Below are positions 9,072 through 18,894 of a stretch of DNA of 64,000 bases, piece after piece. A program made the translations under genes and the position numbers. Location: assembly GCA_964539825.1 (NCBI GenBank), contig CAZIKF010000017.1, positions 47,699 through 111,698 of the forward strand, read 5' to 3'. The DNA is from CAZIKF01 sp964539825. GTDB lineage: Bacteria; Muiribacteriota; UBA6191. Numbering within the stretch: position 1 is the stretch's first letter; each line of letters starts with the position of its first letter. The notes beneath the pieces are model-generated. The model was not told where the DNA came from. It worked only from the letters and a program-made list of their open reading frames with translations, and searched no databases.

Positions 9072-9509
9072 CTATCCTGAGTATCCATCAGCATCCATTA
9101 GCGGTACCTTTCCCCTCACAAAAATCCCGCTTCCCCGCCCTATTTCTTTGCCTTCTGAGTTGTAGACGATTGACTCCGCAATAAACTGAAGGTTGTTTCT
9201 ACTCACGACTTTGCCTATTGAACGTAGCCTTCCGGTTGAGACAGGTCTTGTAAGATATGTCGTAAAGGAGGTTGTAAGTACGAAGACCTCAGTCTCCAGA
9301 GAATTGACCGCAAAAAAGGCCGCGTCATCAAGCATTTTGAAATACACGGAACCGTGTACTCCCCCTGCAGAATGGTGGTGCTTGGTTGATACATCAATTT
9401 CTATGGTTGCCTCGGCCTCCCGCACTTTCATTTTTGGCCTATAGAACTCATTGATGGGTGCCGCTGCATACATTCTTTCTAAAGCTTGAAAATGTTCTTC
9501 TTGATTCAT
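9072..9509 (-). CDS. PaaI-like hotdog-fold thioesterase
   Basis: 145 residues with the hotdog layout: a helix with the phenylacetate-type active-site segment (GGVHGSVYFKMLDDAAFFA, where HxG...LDDA is typical) followed by antiparallel strands. Family members hydrolyse acyl-CoA thioesters; the substrate cannot be read from sequence. The start is set at ATG 9507-9509; an in-frame TTG at 9525-9527 is less likely. The gene ends 11 bp from the stop of the convergent HEAT-repeat gene. Confidence 0.75.
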   Translation of the reverse strand: MNQEEHFQALERMYAAAPINEFYRPKMKVREAEATIEIDVSTKHHHSAGGVHGSVYFKMLDDAAFFAVNSLETEVFVLTTSFTTYLTRPVSTGRLRSIGKVVSRNNLQFIAESIVYNSEGKEIGRGSGIFVRGKVPLMDADGYSG

Positions 9510-9560
9510 GGATTCAAATCCGATCAAACCGAAAATTCATAACCGGTGTTTAGCAGCACT

Positions 9561-9809
9561 CTACGACCCACTGATGATGGTCAAGGCAAGAAAGGGAATG
9601 AGATGAAAGATCAAAAACCCTATCTTGAACAATCCTAGAAATGAGTAAATCACCATATCCCAGGTTTCTCGTGGGAAAGGAAACCACATTCTCTGGGTTC
9701 GATAGACCAAATCAGGAATGAGTACAACGACTACACTCCAAAACAGCAATAAGCTGCCACTCAATATCGTACACCACATGAAAAACTTGGTTAGAGTCTG
9801 TATATCCAT
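9561..9809 (-). CDS. Small membrane protein, DUF6868-like
   Basis: 82 residues with two membrane helices (about 12-33 and 58-78) and a middle loop YRTQRMWFPFPRETW. The pattern of an N-terminal TKFFMWCTIL, the aromatic loop and a C-terminal FKIGFLIFHLIPFLAL agrees with the small uncharacterised family DUF6868. A strong GGGAGAGAG ribosome binding site precedes the ATG. Function unknown. Confidence 0.7.
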   Translation of the reverse strand: MDIQTLTKFFMWCTILSGSLLLFWSVVVVLIPDLVYRTQRMWFPFPRETWDMVIYSFLGLFKIGFLIFHLIPFLALTIISGS

Positions 9810-9961
9810 GCTCTCTCCCTTTTGTCTTTATCTTTACAAGTGCGTATCCTACACAGTAGTTAGCCTGCGCTCTACCTTGAATTTCATCCTCGAATTCACA
9901 CCTGGCAGGCAATGCAAGCGATGACTCAAGGGAAAGAGTTCCTGTGTCCCTTATGGCTTGA

Positions 9962-10336
9962 TCATTTACCCCCGAGCAGCTCTAGAATGTTTCCGGCCGG
10001 GTCTTGAAACTGGAACCAGAATACATTGTCTTGCATTTCAACAGGGCTTTCCTGGTACAACTTGACTCCATCTGCTTTCATAGCCTCAAATAAACGAGAC
10101 GCTGAATCGATTTCCATCATGGTACAGGACCGGGTATGATCGGCAGATTGCTCTGTGCGCTTGAACCCTCCCCCTATCCACATCTCGGTATCGCCAGTCG
10201 TTCCATAAATTTGGTCTCCACTCATATCGAATTTCTTTTTGAATCCAAAGAACTTTGTGTAGAACTCTACGGCGGGTTGTAGTTCCTCTACATAGATCAG
10301 CTGAAAACTTAGAGATTTAATTTTTGCGACAGACAT
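9962..10336 (-). CDS. VOC superfamily (glyoxalase/bleomycin-resistance-like) protein
   Basis: 124 residues forming one pair of beta-alpha-beta-beta-beta modules: FQLIYVEELQPAVEFYTKFF at the start and FQDPAGNILELLGG at the end, the latter carrying the usual metal-ligand Glu. A purine-rich AAGGAAAGGAAG sits before the ATG. Members include glyoxalases, dioxygenases and resistance proteins; no finer call is justified. The 316 bp upstream (10337-10652) hold no gene I can support. Confidence 0.75.
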   Translation of the reverse strand: MSVAKIKSLSFQLIYVEELQPAVEFYTKFFGFKKKFDMSGDQIYGTTGDTEMWIGGGFKRTEQSADHTRSCTMMEIDSASRLFEAMKADGVKLYQESPVEMQDNVFWFQFQDPAGNILELLGGK

Positions 10337-10595
10337 GACTTCCTTTCCTTTCCAAATTATTCACCTTCCATACCAGCGGGACTCAATTGTGCAATCCAAG
10401 CAGCCATTTTCATCTTCTTGACGAGACATCGGGAACAACTGGCCTACCTCACGCGATAATCGCTAATAAAAAGACTGGAATTTAGCTTAGTCAAAACCGG
10501 CCTTAGTGTCTATTCGCCCCTCCTATTGTGGGACTACTGGTAAGGCACATTGATCTAATTCTCATGGCAGCAATCTGATTTTTAGCCGATTCATA

Positions 10596-10620
10596 GGTTG
10601 TCTCCGTAGGAGACTCAACC
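10596..10620. promoter_or_regulatory. Hairpin in the 10337-10652 intergenic region
   Basis: GGTTG-TCTCC-GTA-GGAGA-CTCAACC forms two 5-bp helices with a two-base bulge, 33 bp before the ATG of the exported beta-propeller gene. It is followed by an A-run, not a T-run, so it does not look like a forward terminator. The rest of this gap shows no ORF or RNA gene I can support. Confidence 0.3.
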
Positions 10621-10652
10621 AGAAAAAAAGTGGAAATATCGGAAACAATCGA

Positions 10653-13277
10653 ATGAATTCTTTTATCCATTTGCTATTTGCTCTGTGTCTAGCGCACACA
10701 ATCTCAGCCTCCACAAACTATGATTGGATTCCCTTTTTGCGTACCTTCGGAAAGAGCTTTGGAGATATTCCTGGAAAGGGACAGGCAAGCTCGGTTTTAC
10801 CCCTTTCTGATGGAGGTGCGGTGGTGGCGGGATATGTTTGGAATCCCGACCAGAAAAGAGGAACCCGAGCCTTGATCATTCGGGTAGATAAATCTGGAAA
10901 GGTCCTGTGGGAAAGATACCTGGGTGATCAATCCACATCCTATGCGGCAGTTTCCATCGAAGGAGATCTACAACGAGGGTTTTTCATTGGTGGTGAGACA
11001 TCCTCTCCAGGACAGTATTCCTCTGACTTTTGGGCAATACATTTGGACGCTGACGGCATCACTAAGTTTGAGGGCAGTTTCGGAGGAGCGGGTGAAGATA
11101 CCCTTCGAGACATCGTACTCTCAGATTCGGGAGACTGGTACCTGGTTGGCACTACCGTTCCGATTTCTACAGGATCATCTTCTTCCCATGGCTGGGTGAT
11201 AAAGCTCAGTAGAGAGGGTCGGAAGATCTGGTCCAAGGTCCTCGGAGACAATGAAGGGGTTGAACTAATAGCCGCTACAGCCACCAGTGACAAGGGTATT
11301 ATCCTTAGTGGACTGAGCAGAGAAAGTTTTATCCAAAGAAAGACGGATGGTTACCTTGCCAAACTTAACTCCGCTGGAGAGATTCTCTGGGAGAAAACAA
11401 CAGGCGCTAAGCTTCAAGATCGAATACTCTCCGTGATGGAAGACGAAGGCGGGGCAGTCTTGTTTGCTGGGGTCAAGGACTCCTCAAGTGAATTTCCTGG
11501 TCTTGGGTGGGTCCAAAAACTTGATGGGAATGGGGACCTCATTTTTGAGAGAACCTTTGGATTTCGACAAATTCTCTCCATTAAACCCGTTAAAGGGAAA
11601 GGCTACGTAGTCTCAGGGATCACTTATAAAACAGCACGCGGTGATGAGGATGTTCATAGTGCGTGGATGGCATTTCTCGATCCAGACGGATGGATGAAAT
11701 GGGAGAGAATCCTGGGTGGGCGCGGATCTGATCAGGCTTATGAAGTTCGAGCGGTGGATGATATTGGCTATTTTCTATGCGGAGCTACGTCTTCCTTTGG
11801 ATTGAGTTCTCAGCAACTTCTCCTCATCAAACTGGACCCCCTGGGAAGATCAAGCCTGGAAGAAATTTGGGCAGAGGATTACGCCCTCGCAAAGAGTCGG
11901 GGCACAATAGATGATTTTGAGACCTTTCTCTCTATTCATCCCGGTTCCCCCCAGGCCGACATTGCCCACTCCCAGATTTTTGAACTGGAAGAAGCTCAAT
12001 TGATTCTTCTACGTCAAGATCCGAATCAGGAGTCTCTGCAGAAATTTCTATCAAATCGACCGGATACGAAACACGCCAGAAAAGTACACTTTCGAATTCA
12101 AGAACTGGACCACCTTGATAAAGCCATGGGTAAAGATCGAATCTCGGCGTATCAAGGGTTTCTCAATAACTACCCTGAATCCGAATTTGTCACTAAGATT
12201 AAGCGCAGAATTCTGAATCTACGGTTAGATCAAGCTATAAGAAATGGTTCTCTTCCTGATCTGGAGACTCTCCTTTCAGAGGCAAAAGAAGAGAAGTTCA
12301 AACGACGGTGCAAAAAGGCAGTGTATCAATACTATAAGAAGCTTGATCGAATTGAGGGTTTTGAAGTTTTTCTAGCTCGCTACCCTGCTAATCCAAATGT
12401 TTATCTGGCAAGAGAACGACTCTATTATCTCCTCTATCTCGAGGCCTTGGAAGGCAGTGTTGAAAAACAGGAAGAATTCCTGGTGCGGGTCAAGGAGGAC
12501 AGATATTTGGACTCCATCTTGAAATTGATTTTCGCAAGGGTCAGGCGTGCCAAAGCACTGGCAGGATATCTTAGTTTTGCAAGAAAATATCCCGATTCCA
12601 TCATTGGAAGACGAGCCCTGGAACTTGTTAAATCCGAGATATATGACAGAGCGAGAAACAAGGGACAGTTGCTTTACCTGGAAATCTACCAAAACTTATT
12701 CCCACATTCAGAGCAATTTTCTGAGGCTCAGCGACAGGCGTTCCTCGTCGAGCAACGAGAATTGGACCTCAGGGCTCAAAAAATCTCCATTCCTAATTCA
12801 CCCCACTATGAGGAAATAGCCAGAAACCTGAGAAAGAGTGCTAATGAGGCTTTGGCCAGATCTGATCCTTGGGTTGCAGTAAGAAAATGGACTCTATTAA
12901 GGGACACCCCTCCTTACTCTCATACAAGATCAGCACTTAGCCTTGATTCTGAAGCTTTTTTTGAATTTAAAAAACCTAAAACCGACCTGCCTACTCATCT
13001 ACAGCTCAAGGCTTTTGATGAAGGACTGATGAAGGAATTCAATAGACCGGGGAAAGTGCGAAATTCACTAGTTGAACTCTTCAATATGAAAGAAGAGAGA
13101 AAAATCTGTACTGAAACCGGAGCCTGGCTTTGTAAGACAGAACGATTTTGGCTCATGATGCAAAAAATGGATCCCGGTGTATCTTCCATTCTTGCAAAAA
13201 CACAGCAAGACAAAGTGCCTACATATGAATGGCCCGGGAATCGACAGCCAGAGCCGCCTCTCGAAATGCCTCGCTAA
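10653..13277 (+). CDS. Exported beta-propeller-like protein with helical C-terminus
   Basis: 874 residues. A signal peptide (FIHLLFALCLAHTISAS) is followed by about 390 residues of a repeat seen in propeller-like secreted proteins: W-x-x-tFGG, then DGGAVVAGY, then a strand ending in K-x-G-K-V-L-W. At least six copies can be counted. From about residue 410 the protein changes to helical, TPR-like or BamD-like sequence (FETFLSIHPGSPQADIAHSQ). The domain mix suggests a periplasmic or outer-membrane scaffold. It is not clearly co-transcribed with neighbours, and its 3' end overlaps the convergent lpd gene by 59 bp. Confidence 0.7.
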   Translation: MNSFIHLLFALCLAHTISASTNYDWIPFLRTFGKSFGDIPGKGQASSVLPLSDGGAVVAGYVWNPDQKRGTRALIIRVDKSGKVLWERYLGDQSTSYAAVSIEGDLQRGFFIGGETSSPGQYSSDFWAIHLDADGITKFEGSFGGAGEDTLRDIVLSDSGDWYLVGTTVPISTGSSSSHGWVIKLSREGRKIWSKVLGDNEGVELIAATATSDKGIILSGLSRESFIQRKTDGYLAKLNSAGEILWEKTTGAKLQDRILSVMEDEGGAVLFAGVKDSSSEFPGLGWVQKLDGNGDLIFERTFGFRQILSIKPVKGKGYVVSGITYKTARGDEDVHSAWMAFLDPDGWMKWERILGGRGSDQAYEVRAVDDIGYFLCGATSSFGLSSQQLLLIKLDPLGRSSLEEIWAEDYALAKSRGTIDDFETFLSIHPGSPQADIAHSQIFELEEAQLILLRQDPNQESLQKFLSNRPDTKHARKVHFRIQELDHLDKAMGKDRISAYQGFLNNYPESEFVTKIKRRILNLRLDQAIRNGSLPDLETLLSEAKEEKFKRRCKKAVYQYYKKLDRIEGFEVFLARYPANPNVYLARERLYYLLYLEALEGSVEKQEEFLVRVKEDRYLDSILKLIFARVRRAKALAGYLSFARKYPDSIIGRRALELVKSEIYDRARNKGQLLYLEIYQNLFPHSEQFSEAQRQAFLVEQRELDLRAQKISIPNSPHYEEIARNLRKSANEALARSDPWVAVRKWTLLRDTPPYSHTRSALSLDSEAFFEFKKPKTDLPTHLQLKAFDEGLMKEFNRPGKVRNSLVELFNMKEERKICTETGAWLCKTERFWLMMQKMDPGVSSILAKTQQDKVPTYEWPGNRQPEPPLEMPR

Positions 13278-14619
13278 GCGTGGGGTGGGCATGACAGGTC
13301 CGGGCAATATCCTCAGCAGAAGCTCTATATTCCATAGCTAACACAGCTTCCGCGATGAGTTCGCTTACTCTTGGGCCGATCATGTGGACACCCAGAATTT
13401 CATCCTTCTTTTTTTCCGCGATCACTTTAACAAAGCCCCTGGTTTCACCCAGGGCTCTTGCTCTTCCTGTAGCCTGAAAAGGAAACTTGGCTGTTTTTAT
13501 TTCAAACCCTTTCTCCAGAGCTTCTTCTTCGGTCAATCCAACTCCGGCTACTTCAGGATGGGTATAAACAACGGAGGGAACTCGTGAATAATCGTGATGT
13601 ACAGCCATTCCAGCCATACCCTCGACACAAGCCACTCCATCCTCTTCTGCCTTATGAGCCAGCATGGGGCCTTCGATAAGATCTCCTATCGCATAAATCC
13701 CATTTACATTGGTTTGAAAATGGGAATCGACTTTGACGAAGCCCCGCTCATCCTTTTCTATTCCCGCTTCCTGAAGACCCAAACCTTCACTAAAAGGACG
13801 CCTGCCAACCGCGACCAGAACTGTGTCACAATCGATTTCCAGATTTGTGGATTTACCCGTTGCCTGAACTTTAAGGGAACAATCGTCTACATAGGACACT
13901 GACTCTACCTTGGTCTGCAGATGTATCTCGATTCCCTCCTTCTTTAGGATCTGGAGCATTAGCTTGGAGCAGTCTCGATCCATACCTGGCAGCAGCCTGT
14001 CAAGAAACTCGATCACGGTCACCTTCGCACCGAGCCGATGCCAGACCGAACCCAACTCCAATCCGATTACCCCTCCCCCTATTACAACCAAATGTCCCGG
14101 AACTTCGGGAAAACTAAGAGCGCCTGTAGAAGAAACTATGCGCTTTTCATCGATTGGAAAGGCAGGAATACTCACTGGAACCGAGCCGGTTGCCAGAAGA
14201 ATCTTCTTAGTTTTTAAAAGAGTCTCCTTGCCCTGGGAGTCAATGATTGAGACGGTATCCGCTGATTTGACACTACCCAGACCCATAAAGGACGAGACCT
14301 TATTCTTTTTGAACAGACCCTGGATTCCCATAGTCAGGCTCTTCACAATCTCGACTTTGCGTTTCATCATTCGATCTAAGTCCAACATTGCATTAACCTT
14401 GATGCCATGAGACTCAAACTCCTGTTGTGACATCTGGAAAAGTTCGGAGGAATCCAAAAGAGCCTTACTAGGAATACAGCCCACATTGAGACAGGTGCCG
14501 CCCAGACTCTTTTCCTTTTCAACACAGGCTACTTTCATCCCGAGTTGAGCAGCTCGAATCGCTGCTACATAGCCTCCCGGACCAGCGCCAATTACTACGA
14601 GATCAAATTCTTCAGTCAT
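13219..14619 (-). CDS. lpd: Dihydrolipoyl dehydrogenase (E3)
   Basis: 466 residues, the usual family size. The FAD-binding GAGPGGYVAAIRAAQLG is at the N-terminus, the redox disulfide in GGTCLNVGCIPSKALL, the NAD-binding VIGGGVIGLELG in the middle, and the catalytic His-Glu pair in HAHPTLSEAF at the end. It reoxidises the dihydrolipoyl group of E2 with NAD+. Third gene of the minus-strand sucA-sucB-lpd operon; AAGGAAAA precedes the ATG. The E3 may also serve other lipoyl complexes, since no other lpd is visible here. Confidence 0.95.
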   Translation of the reverse strand: MTEEFDLVVIGAGPGGYVAAIRAAQLGMKVACVEKEKSLGGTCLNVGCIPSKALLDSSELFQMSQQEFESHGIKVNAMLDLDRMMKRKVEIVKSLTMGIQGLFKKNKVSSFMGLGSVKSADTVSIIDSQGKETLLKTKKILLATGSVPVSIPAFPIDEKRIVSSTGALSFPEVPGHLVVIGGGVIGLELGSVWHRLGAKVTVIEFLDRLLPGMDRDCSKLMLQILKKEGIEIHLQTKVESVSYVDDCSLKVQATGKSTNLEIDCDTVLVAVGRRPFSEGLGLQEAGIEKDERGFVKVDSHFQTNVNGIYAIGDLIEGPMLAHKAEEDGVACVEGMAGMAVHHDYSRVPSVVYTHPEVAGVGLTEEEALEKGFEIKTAKFPFQATGRARALGETRGFVKVIAEKKKDEILGVHMIGPRVSELIAEAVLAMEYRASAEDIARTCHAHPTLSEAFREAALAVDSRAIHM

Positions 14620-14677
14620 GATTTTTCCTTAGTGAAAAATTCAGGAATCCTCTTACTTCCATTAGTTCCTTTGCTTT

Positions 14678-15958
14678 CTATACTTCCAACATTACTCTAA
14701 CTGGATTCTCAATGCAGTCCTTGATGGTGACTAGAAATTGTACAGCCTCTTTTCCGTCAATCACACGATGGTCGTAGGACAGGGCAACATACATCATCGG
14801 TCTAATCACGATTTCATTTCCCACTACGACTGCCCGTTTTTCAGTCTTGTGCATCCCTAATATTGCTGTCTGGGGTGGATTTAGAATGGGTGTTGAGAGA
14901 AGAGAACCAAAAACTCCTCCATTGGTTATGGTGAAGGTACCTCCACTCATATCATCGATCCCCAGGGCTCCATCCCGGCCCTTTTTAGCAAGCCGGCCAA
15001 TTTCCTTTTCAACCTCCGCCAAACTAAGGCTTCCCGCTTCTCTTATCACGGGAACAACAAGCCCCTTTCCCGTGCTTACGGCAACTCCAATATCCTGGTA
15101 GGATTTATATACGAGAGTGTCTTCGCGCCATTCCGCATTGACATCTGGCACTCGGCGCAGAGCCTCAACCGCCGCCTTCACAAAAAAACCCATGAAGCCC
15201 AGCTTGATTCCATGCCTCTTTTCAAAGGTCTCCTTGTATTCTTGCCTCAATCTCAAAATCTCACTCATGTCCACTTCATTAAAAGTGGTCAGAATAGCAG
15301 CCGTGTTCTGAACTTCCTTGAGGCGTTGCGCAATCTTCCGTCGTATCCTGGGAATAGGAACCGGATTTTCCTTTCGTTGTCCAAAGGCTAAAGAACTCGG
15401 CTCTCTTGTTTCGGGTTCAGCCGGAACAGCGGCGGGCTGGGGAGTCCTGGGTAATGCCGCCGCTTTGGTCGGCTCTGGCTCCGCTAAAGTTTGGGTTTGG
15501 GGAGTAGATGTCCCCAGGCCGTCCAAAACATCACCTTTGGTAATTCTTCCATCTTTACCGGTCCCTTCCAAAGAGGAAGGATCTAACTTGGATTCCTCTA
15601 ACATTTTACGGGCCGCGGGACTTGCTATCCTGGTCTCCTCTACTTCGGTCTTAGCAGGGGCTGATTCTTCAATAGCCTGGACGGAAACCTCCTGGGGCTT
15701 TACGCCAGAAACCTCAACTCCCGCGACTTCCATAATTTTTCCAAGAAGCGCTCCAACTTTAACGACCTGGTTCTCTCCCACAAGGATCTTTAGCTGGCCG
15801 GTGAATTCGGCAGAAATCTCCAGGGTGGCTTTATCGGTTTCTACTTCAAGCAGGACATCATCCTTGGATACAATTTCGCCCTCTTTCTTGTGCCACACCG
15901 CTATTTCAGCTTCGGTAACAGACTCACCGGGGCTGGGTAGCAAGATTTCGTGTTCCAT
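14678..15958 (-). CDS. sucB: Dihydrolipoyl succinyltransferase (E2 of 2-oxoglutarate dehydrogenase)
   Basis: 426 residues: one N-terminal lipoyl domain with the lipoylated Lys in EVETDKATLEI (about residues 39-49), an Ala/Pro/Glu-rich linker, a peripheral-subunit-binding domain (SPAARKMLEESKLDP to GKDGRITKGDV), a second linker, and the catalytic domain ending with the HxxxD signature SYDHRVIDGKEAV. One lipoyl domain and the link to sucA favour the succinyl over the acetyl form. GGAGGAA lies before the ATG. Transfers the succinyl group to CoA. Confidence 0.93.
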   Translation of the reverse strand: MEHEILLPSPGESVTEAEIAVWHKKEGEIVSKDDVLLEVETDKATLEISAEFTGQLKILVGENQVVKVGALLGKIMEVAGVEVSGVKPQEVSVQAIEESAPAKTEVEETRIASPAARKMLEESKLDPSSLEGTGKDGRITKGDVLDGLGTSTPQTQTLAEPEPTKAAALPRTPQPAAVPAEPETREPSSLAFGQRKENPVPIPRIRRKIAQRLKEVQNTAAILTTFNEVDMSEILRLRQEYKETFEKRHGIKLGFMGFFVKAAVEALRRVPDVNAEWREDTLVYKSYQDIGVAVSTGKGLVVPVIREAGSLSLAEVEKEIGRLAKKGRDGALGIDDMSGGTFTITNGGVFGSLLSTPILNPPQTAILGMHKTEKRAVVVGNEIVIRPMMYVALSYDHRVIDGKEAVQFLVTIKDCIENPVRVMLEV

Positions 15959-15998
15959 CTAAATTCCTCCACCAGGCAACAACACCTGTAACAATGGT

Positions 15999-18803
15999 TT
16001 AGCCTGAACTCGGTCCAAAGGCTCGAGTTACCAGGTCTTTCTGTTCCTCTTTATGGATAACCGGACTTCCCGTACAGGGACTGGAGCCTTCACCTCGACC
16101 GATGTAGACGGGCTCCTTTTGCAATTCCTGTAAAACGGCCTGCAATCGCGGCTGTAGAAAGTGCCAGGCACCCATATTCTGCCGTTCTTCCTGGACAAAA
16201 TACACCTCTTCAAGATTCGGATAACTGCCCAAAACGTTCCTCAAGGTCTTGAAAGGAAAGGGGTAGATTTGTTCCAGGCGAACCAGTTCGATATCATCGA
16301 TTTTGTTTTCATCCCGGTATGCTAACAGGTCGTAATAGACTCTCCCTGAACAAAGCAAAGCCCGCCGAACCTTTTGGGTAGACAACGACCCAGAGTCTGA
16401 CCCAACTATCACTTTAAGAAAGACTTTGTCACTGAAAAAATCCGATCTTACTGAGTTGCAGGTTCGCAGTCTCAATAATGATTTTGGCGTCATCAGAATC
16501 AAGGGCTTTCTATCTTTTTTCAGAACTTGTCTGCGCAGAACATGGAAGTAATTAGCTGGAGTGGTCGTGTTGCAAACTCTCAGGTTATAGTCTGAGCAAA
16601 GTCCCAGGTAACGCTCTATTCGGGCACTGGAATGCTCGGGCCCCTGCCCCTCGTATCCATGGGGCAACAGCAGTACCAATCCATTCTTGGATTGCCACTT
16701 TGACTCCCCGCTTACAATGAAAACGTCAAACAAGCTCTGTGCTCCATTTGCAAAATCACCAAATTGAGCTTCCCACATTACCAGGGTCTCTGGACTTGCA
16801 AGGGCAAAACCGTATTCGAATCCCAGAACCGCTATTTCCGAGAGCATGGAATTAAAAACACAGATCTGTCTCTGACCTCTTTGGATGTGGTTCAAGGGAA
16901 TGTATTCATCCCCTGTTTTTTGATCAAAGGCGACCATATTTCTCTGCGAAAAAGTCCCTCGCCTCGAGTCCTGGCCGCTGAGACGAACCCTGTATTCCTC
17001 AAGGAGCAGAGTTCCAAAACACAAGGATTCGGCAAGTGACCAATCAATTCGATCATTCTGCCAATTTTCACTCCTCTGAGAGATGAATTTTCGTATTTTC
17101 GGATGAGCATTGAATTCTTCTGGAATTTTGGAGATCCCTTGAATCACCCTGGTTAGAAGCTCTTCAGGTACGCCAGTCTTACGCTTCTCATGATCTTCTG
17201 CCCACACCTTATGCCAACCCGGTTCGACGGTCTCAGAGGTACAGGCGATCTTCCCGGCTGTTACCAGTTCATATTTTTTTTCTAGTTCTTCATTAAATTC
17301 CCTTTCCAGGGTATCAATGCTCGATGGATCTACTTTCCCTTCTGTGAGCAACTGGGAACGGTACATTTCATGAGACGATGGATGGGAACGAATCCGCTCA
17401 TACATGAGGGGTTGGGTAAAGGCGGGTTCATCTCCTTCATTGTGGCCATAACGACGATAGCCAACCAGGTTGATCGCCACATCCTTCTTGAATTTCTGCC
17501 TATACTGAACCGCCAGTCGAACAGCTCGAATGGAAGCCTCGGGATCATCTGCATTCACATGAAAGACAGGTACATTGATCATTCGAAAGAGATCGGTCGC
17601 ATAGCGTGTAGACCTCGATTCATGGGGCCAGGCTGTAAAGCCTATTTGATTATCCGCAACGATATGAACTGTACCGCCCACCGAATACCCTCGTAACATG
17701 GATAGCTGCAAAACCTCCATGTTGATACCCTGGCCGGCAAATGCTGCGTCACCATGAATTAAGACCGGAATTACTTGTTCCTTATGATCATCTTCAAGGA
17801 CTTTCTGACGGTGGTAGACCTTTCCAATGATAATGGGATTCACCAATTCAAGATGGGAAGGATTAGGATTGAGAAGGACGGAAACCTTATGACCACGAAA
17901 GGTCACCAGGTCGTTATAATACCCGAGGTGATATTTCACATCTCCATCGCCCCGGACCTGGTTCATTTCTCCTCTGAATTCCGAGAAAATCATCTCCACT
18001 GGTTTTCCCAAAAGGTTTGTCAGCACATTGAGCCGTCCCCTGTGAGCCATTCCCAACATGATTTCCTTGGCACCTGTCTCACCAAGTTCATCAACCAGAG
18101 AATGAAGAAGCGGATTTAACGCGTCTAAACCCTCAAGAGAAAATCTCTTTTGGCCCACAAATTTTCGGTGCAGGAATTGCTCAAATCCTGCCGCCGCGTG
18201 AAGGTTTTCATAAATCCAGATCTTTTCTTCTGCGGAGATCTCTTTTTGAGGCTCTTCAGTATGCTGTTGCAGCCAATGAAACTCGTCAGCGTCCTGAACA
18301 ATTCCGACATATTCCACAGCCATGGTTCCACAATAAATAGGTTCCAACCGATCAATAATCTCCTGAAGTGTACTCCGATCAGGACCAGGGAGATTCCCTG
18401 AATAGAAAACCTGGGATAATGCCGACTCTGGAAGACCATGCTCAGACAATTGTAGAAACTGGTTTGAATCGGGGTCCTGGATAGGGTTAATTCCAGCGCT
18501 AAGATGACCATATTTTCGGTAAGCACTGATAAGTTCAAATACTCTTTCCTGCTGATCCTCCAGGTTCTTTCCTTGAATATTGGCTGAACGATACTCAAAA
18601 TCCTGAAGAAACTCCGTGGGAAGCACTTCCTTTTTTACTTCTCCACTACGGGGGTCGATACTGATTTCCGTACGAGCCGCGTCAAATCCACTGAAGAAAT
18701 ATCGCAAACTAGGCTCTACTGACTGAGGGTCCTTCTGGTACCTGAGGTACATACTCTCCAGGTATTCAAGATTCGAAGGATTTAAAAAATCTGGCTGACT
18801 CAC
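15999..18803 (-). CDS. sucA: 2-oxoglutarate dehydrogenase E1 component
   Basis: 934 residues, the normal length. The N-terminus starts with the E2-binding pattern (NPSNLEYLESMYLRYQKDP); the thiamine diphosphate fold is shown by GMAHRGRLNVLTNL and GDAAFAGQGINMEVL. Catalyses decarboxylation of 2-oxoglutarate and reductive succinylation of the E2 lipoyl arm in the TCA cycle. The start is GTG at 18801-18803, with GGGAGG at good spacing. First gene of the sucA-sucB-lpd operon. Its presence argues for a complete oxidative cycle in this organism. Confidence 0.95.
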   Translation of the reverse strand: MSQPDFLNPSNLEYLESMYLRYQKDPQSVEPSLRYFFSGFDAARTEISIDPRSGEVKKEVLPTEFLQDFEYRSANIQGKNLEDQQERVFELISAYRKYGHLSAGINPIQDPDSNQFLQLSEHGLPESALSQVFYSGNLPGPDRSTLQEIIDRLEPIYCGTMAVEYVGIVQDADEFHWLQQHTEEPQKEISAEEKIWIYENLHAAAGFEQFLHRKFVGQKRFSLEGLDALNPLLHSLVDELGETGAKEIMLGMAHRGRLNVLTNLLGKPVEMIFSEFRGEMNQVRGDGDVKYHLGYYNDLVTFRGHKVSVLLNPNPSHLELVNPIIIGKVYHRQKVLEDDHKEQVIPVLIHGDAAFAGQGINMEVLQLSMLRGYSVGGTVHIVADNQIGFTAWPHESRSTRYATDLFRMINVPVFHVNADDPEASIRAVRLAVQYRQKFKKDVAINLVGYRRYGHNEGDEPAFTQPLMYERIRSHPSSHEMYRSQLLTEGKVDPSSIDTLEREFNEELEKKYELVTAGKIACTSETVEPGWHKVWAEDHEKRKTGVPEELLTRVIQGISKIPEEFNAHPKIRKFISQRSENWQNDRIDWSLAESLCFGTLLLEEYRVRLSGQDSRRGTFSQRNMVAFDQKTGDEYIPLNHIQRGQRQICVFNSMLSEIAVLGFEYGFALASPETLVMWEAQFGDFANGAQSLFDVFIVSGESKWQSKNGLVLLLPHGYEGQGPEHSSARIERYLGLCSDYNLRVCNTTTPANYFHVLRRQVLKKDRKPLILMTPKSLLRLRTCNSVRSDFFSDKVFLKVIVGSDSGSLSTQKVRRALLCSGRVYYDLLAYRDENKIDDIELVRLEQIYPFPFKTLRNVLGSYPNLEEVYFVQEERQNMGAWHFLQPRLQAVLQELQKEPVYIGRGEGSSPCTGSPVIHKEEQKDLVTRAFGPSSG

Positions 18804-18894
18804 GGAAAACCTCCCTGTGAGGTACCGATTGGAAATTCGATGCTAACGAGAATGCCCGGTACCTGTCCTGCCCTAGTATAGCCCGGCCATTCTT

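Noticed and set aside
15318..15962. Plus-strand open frame of 214 codons opposite sucB
   Set aside because: It lies wholly inside a clear E2 gene on the other strand, shows low-complexity Ser/Ala-rich translation and has no ribosome binding site.
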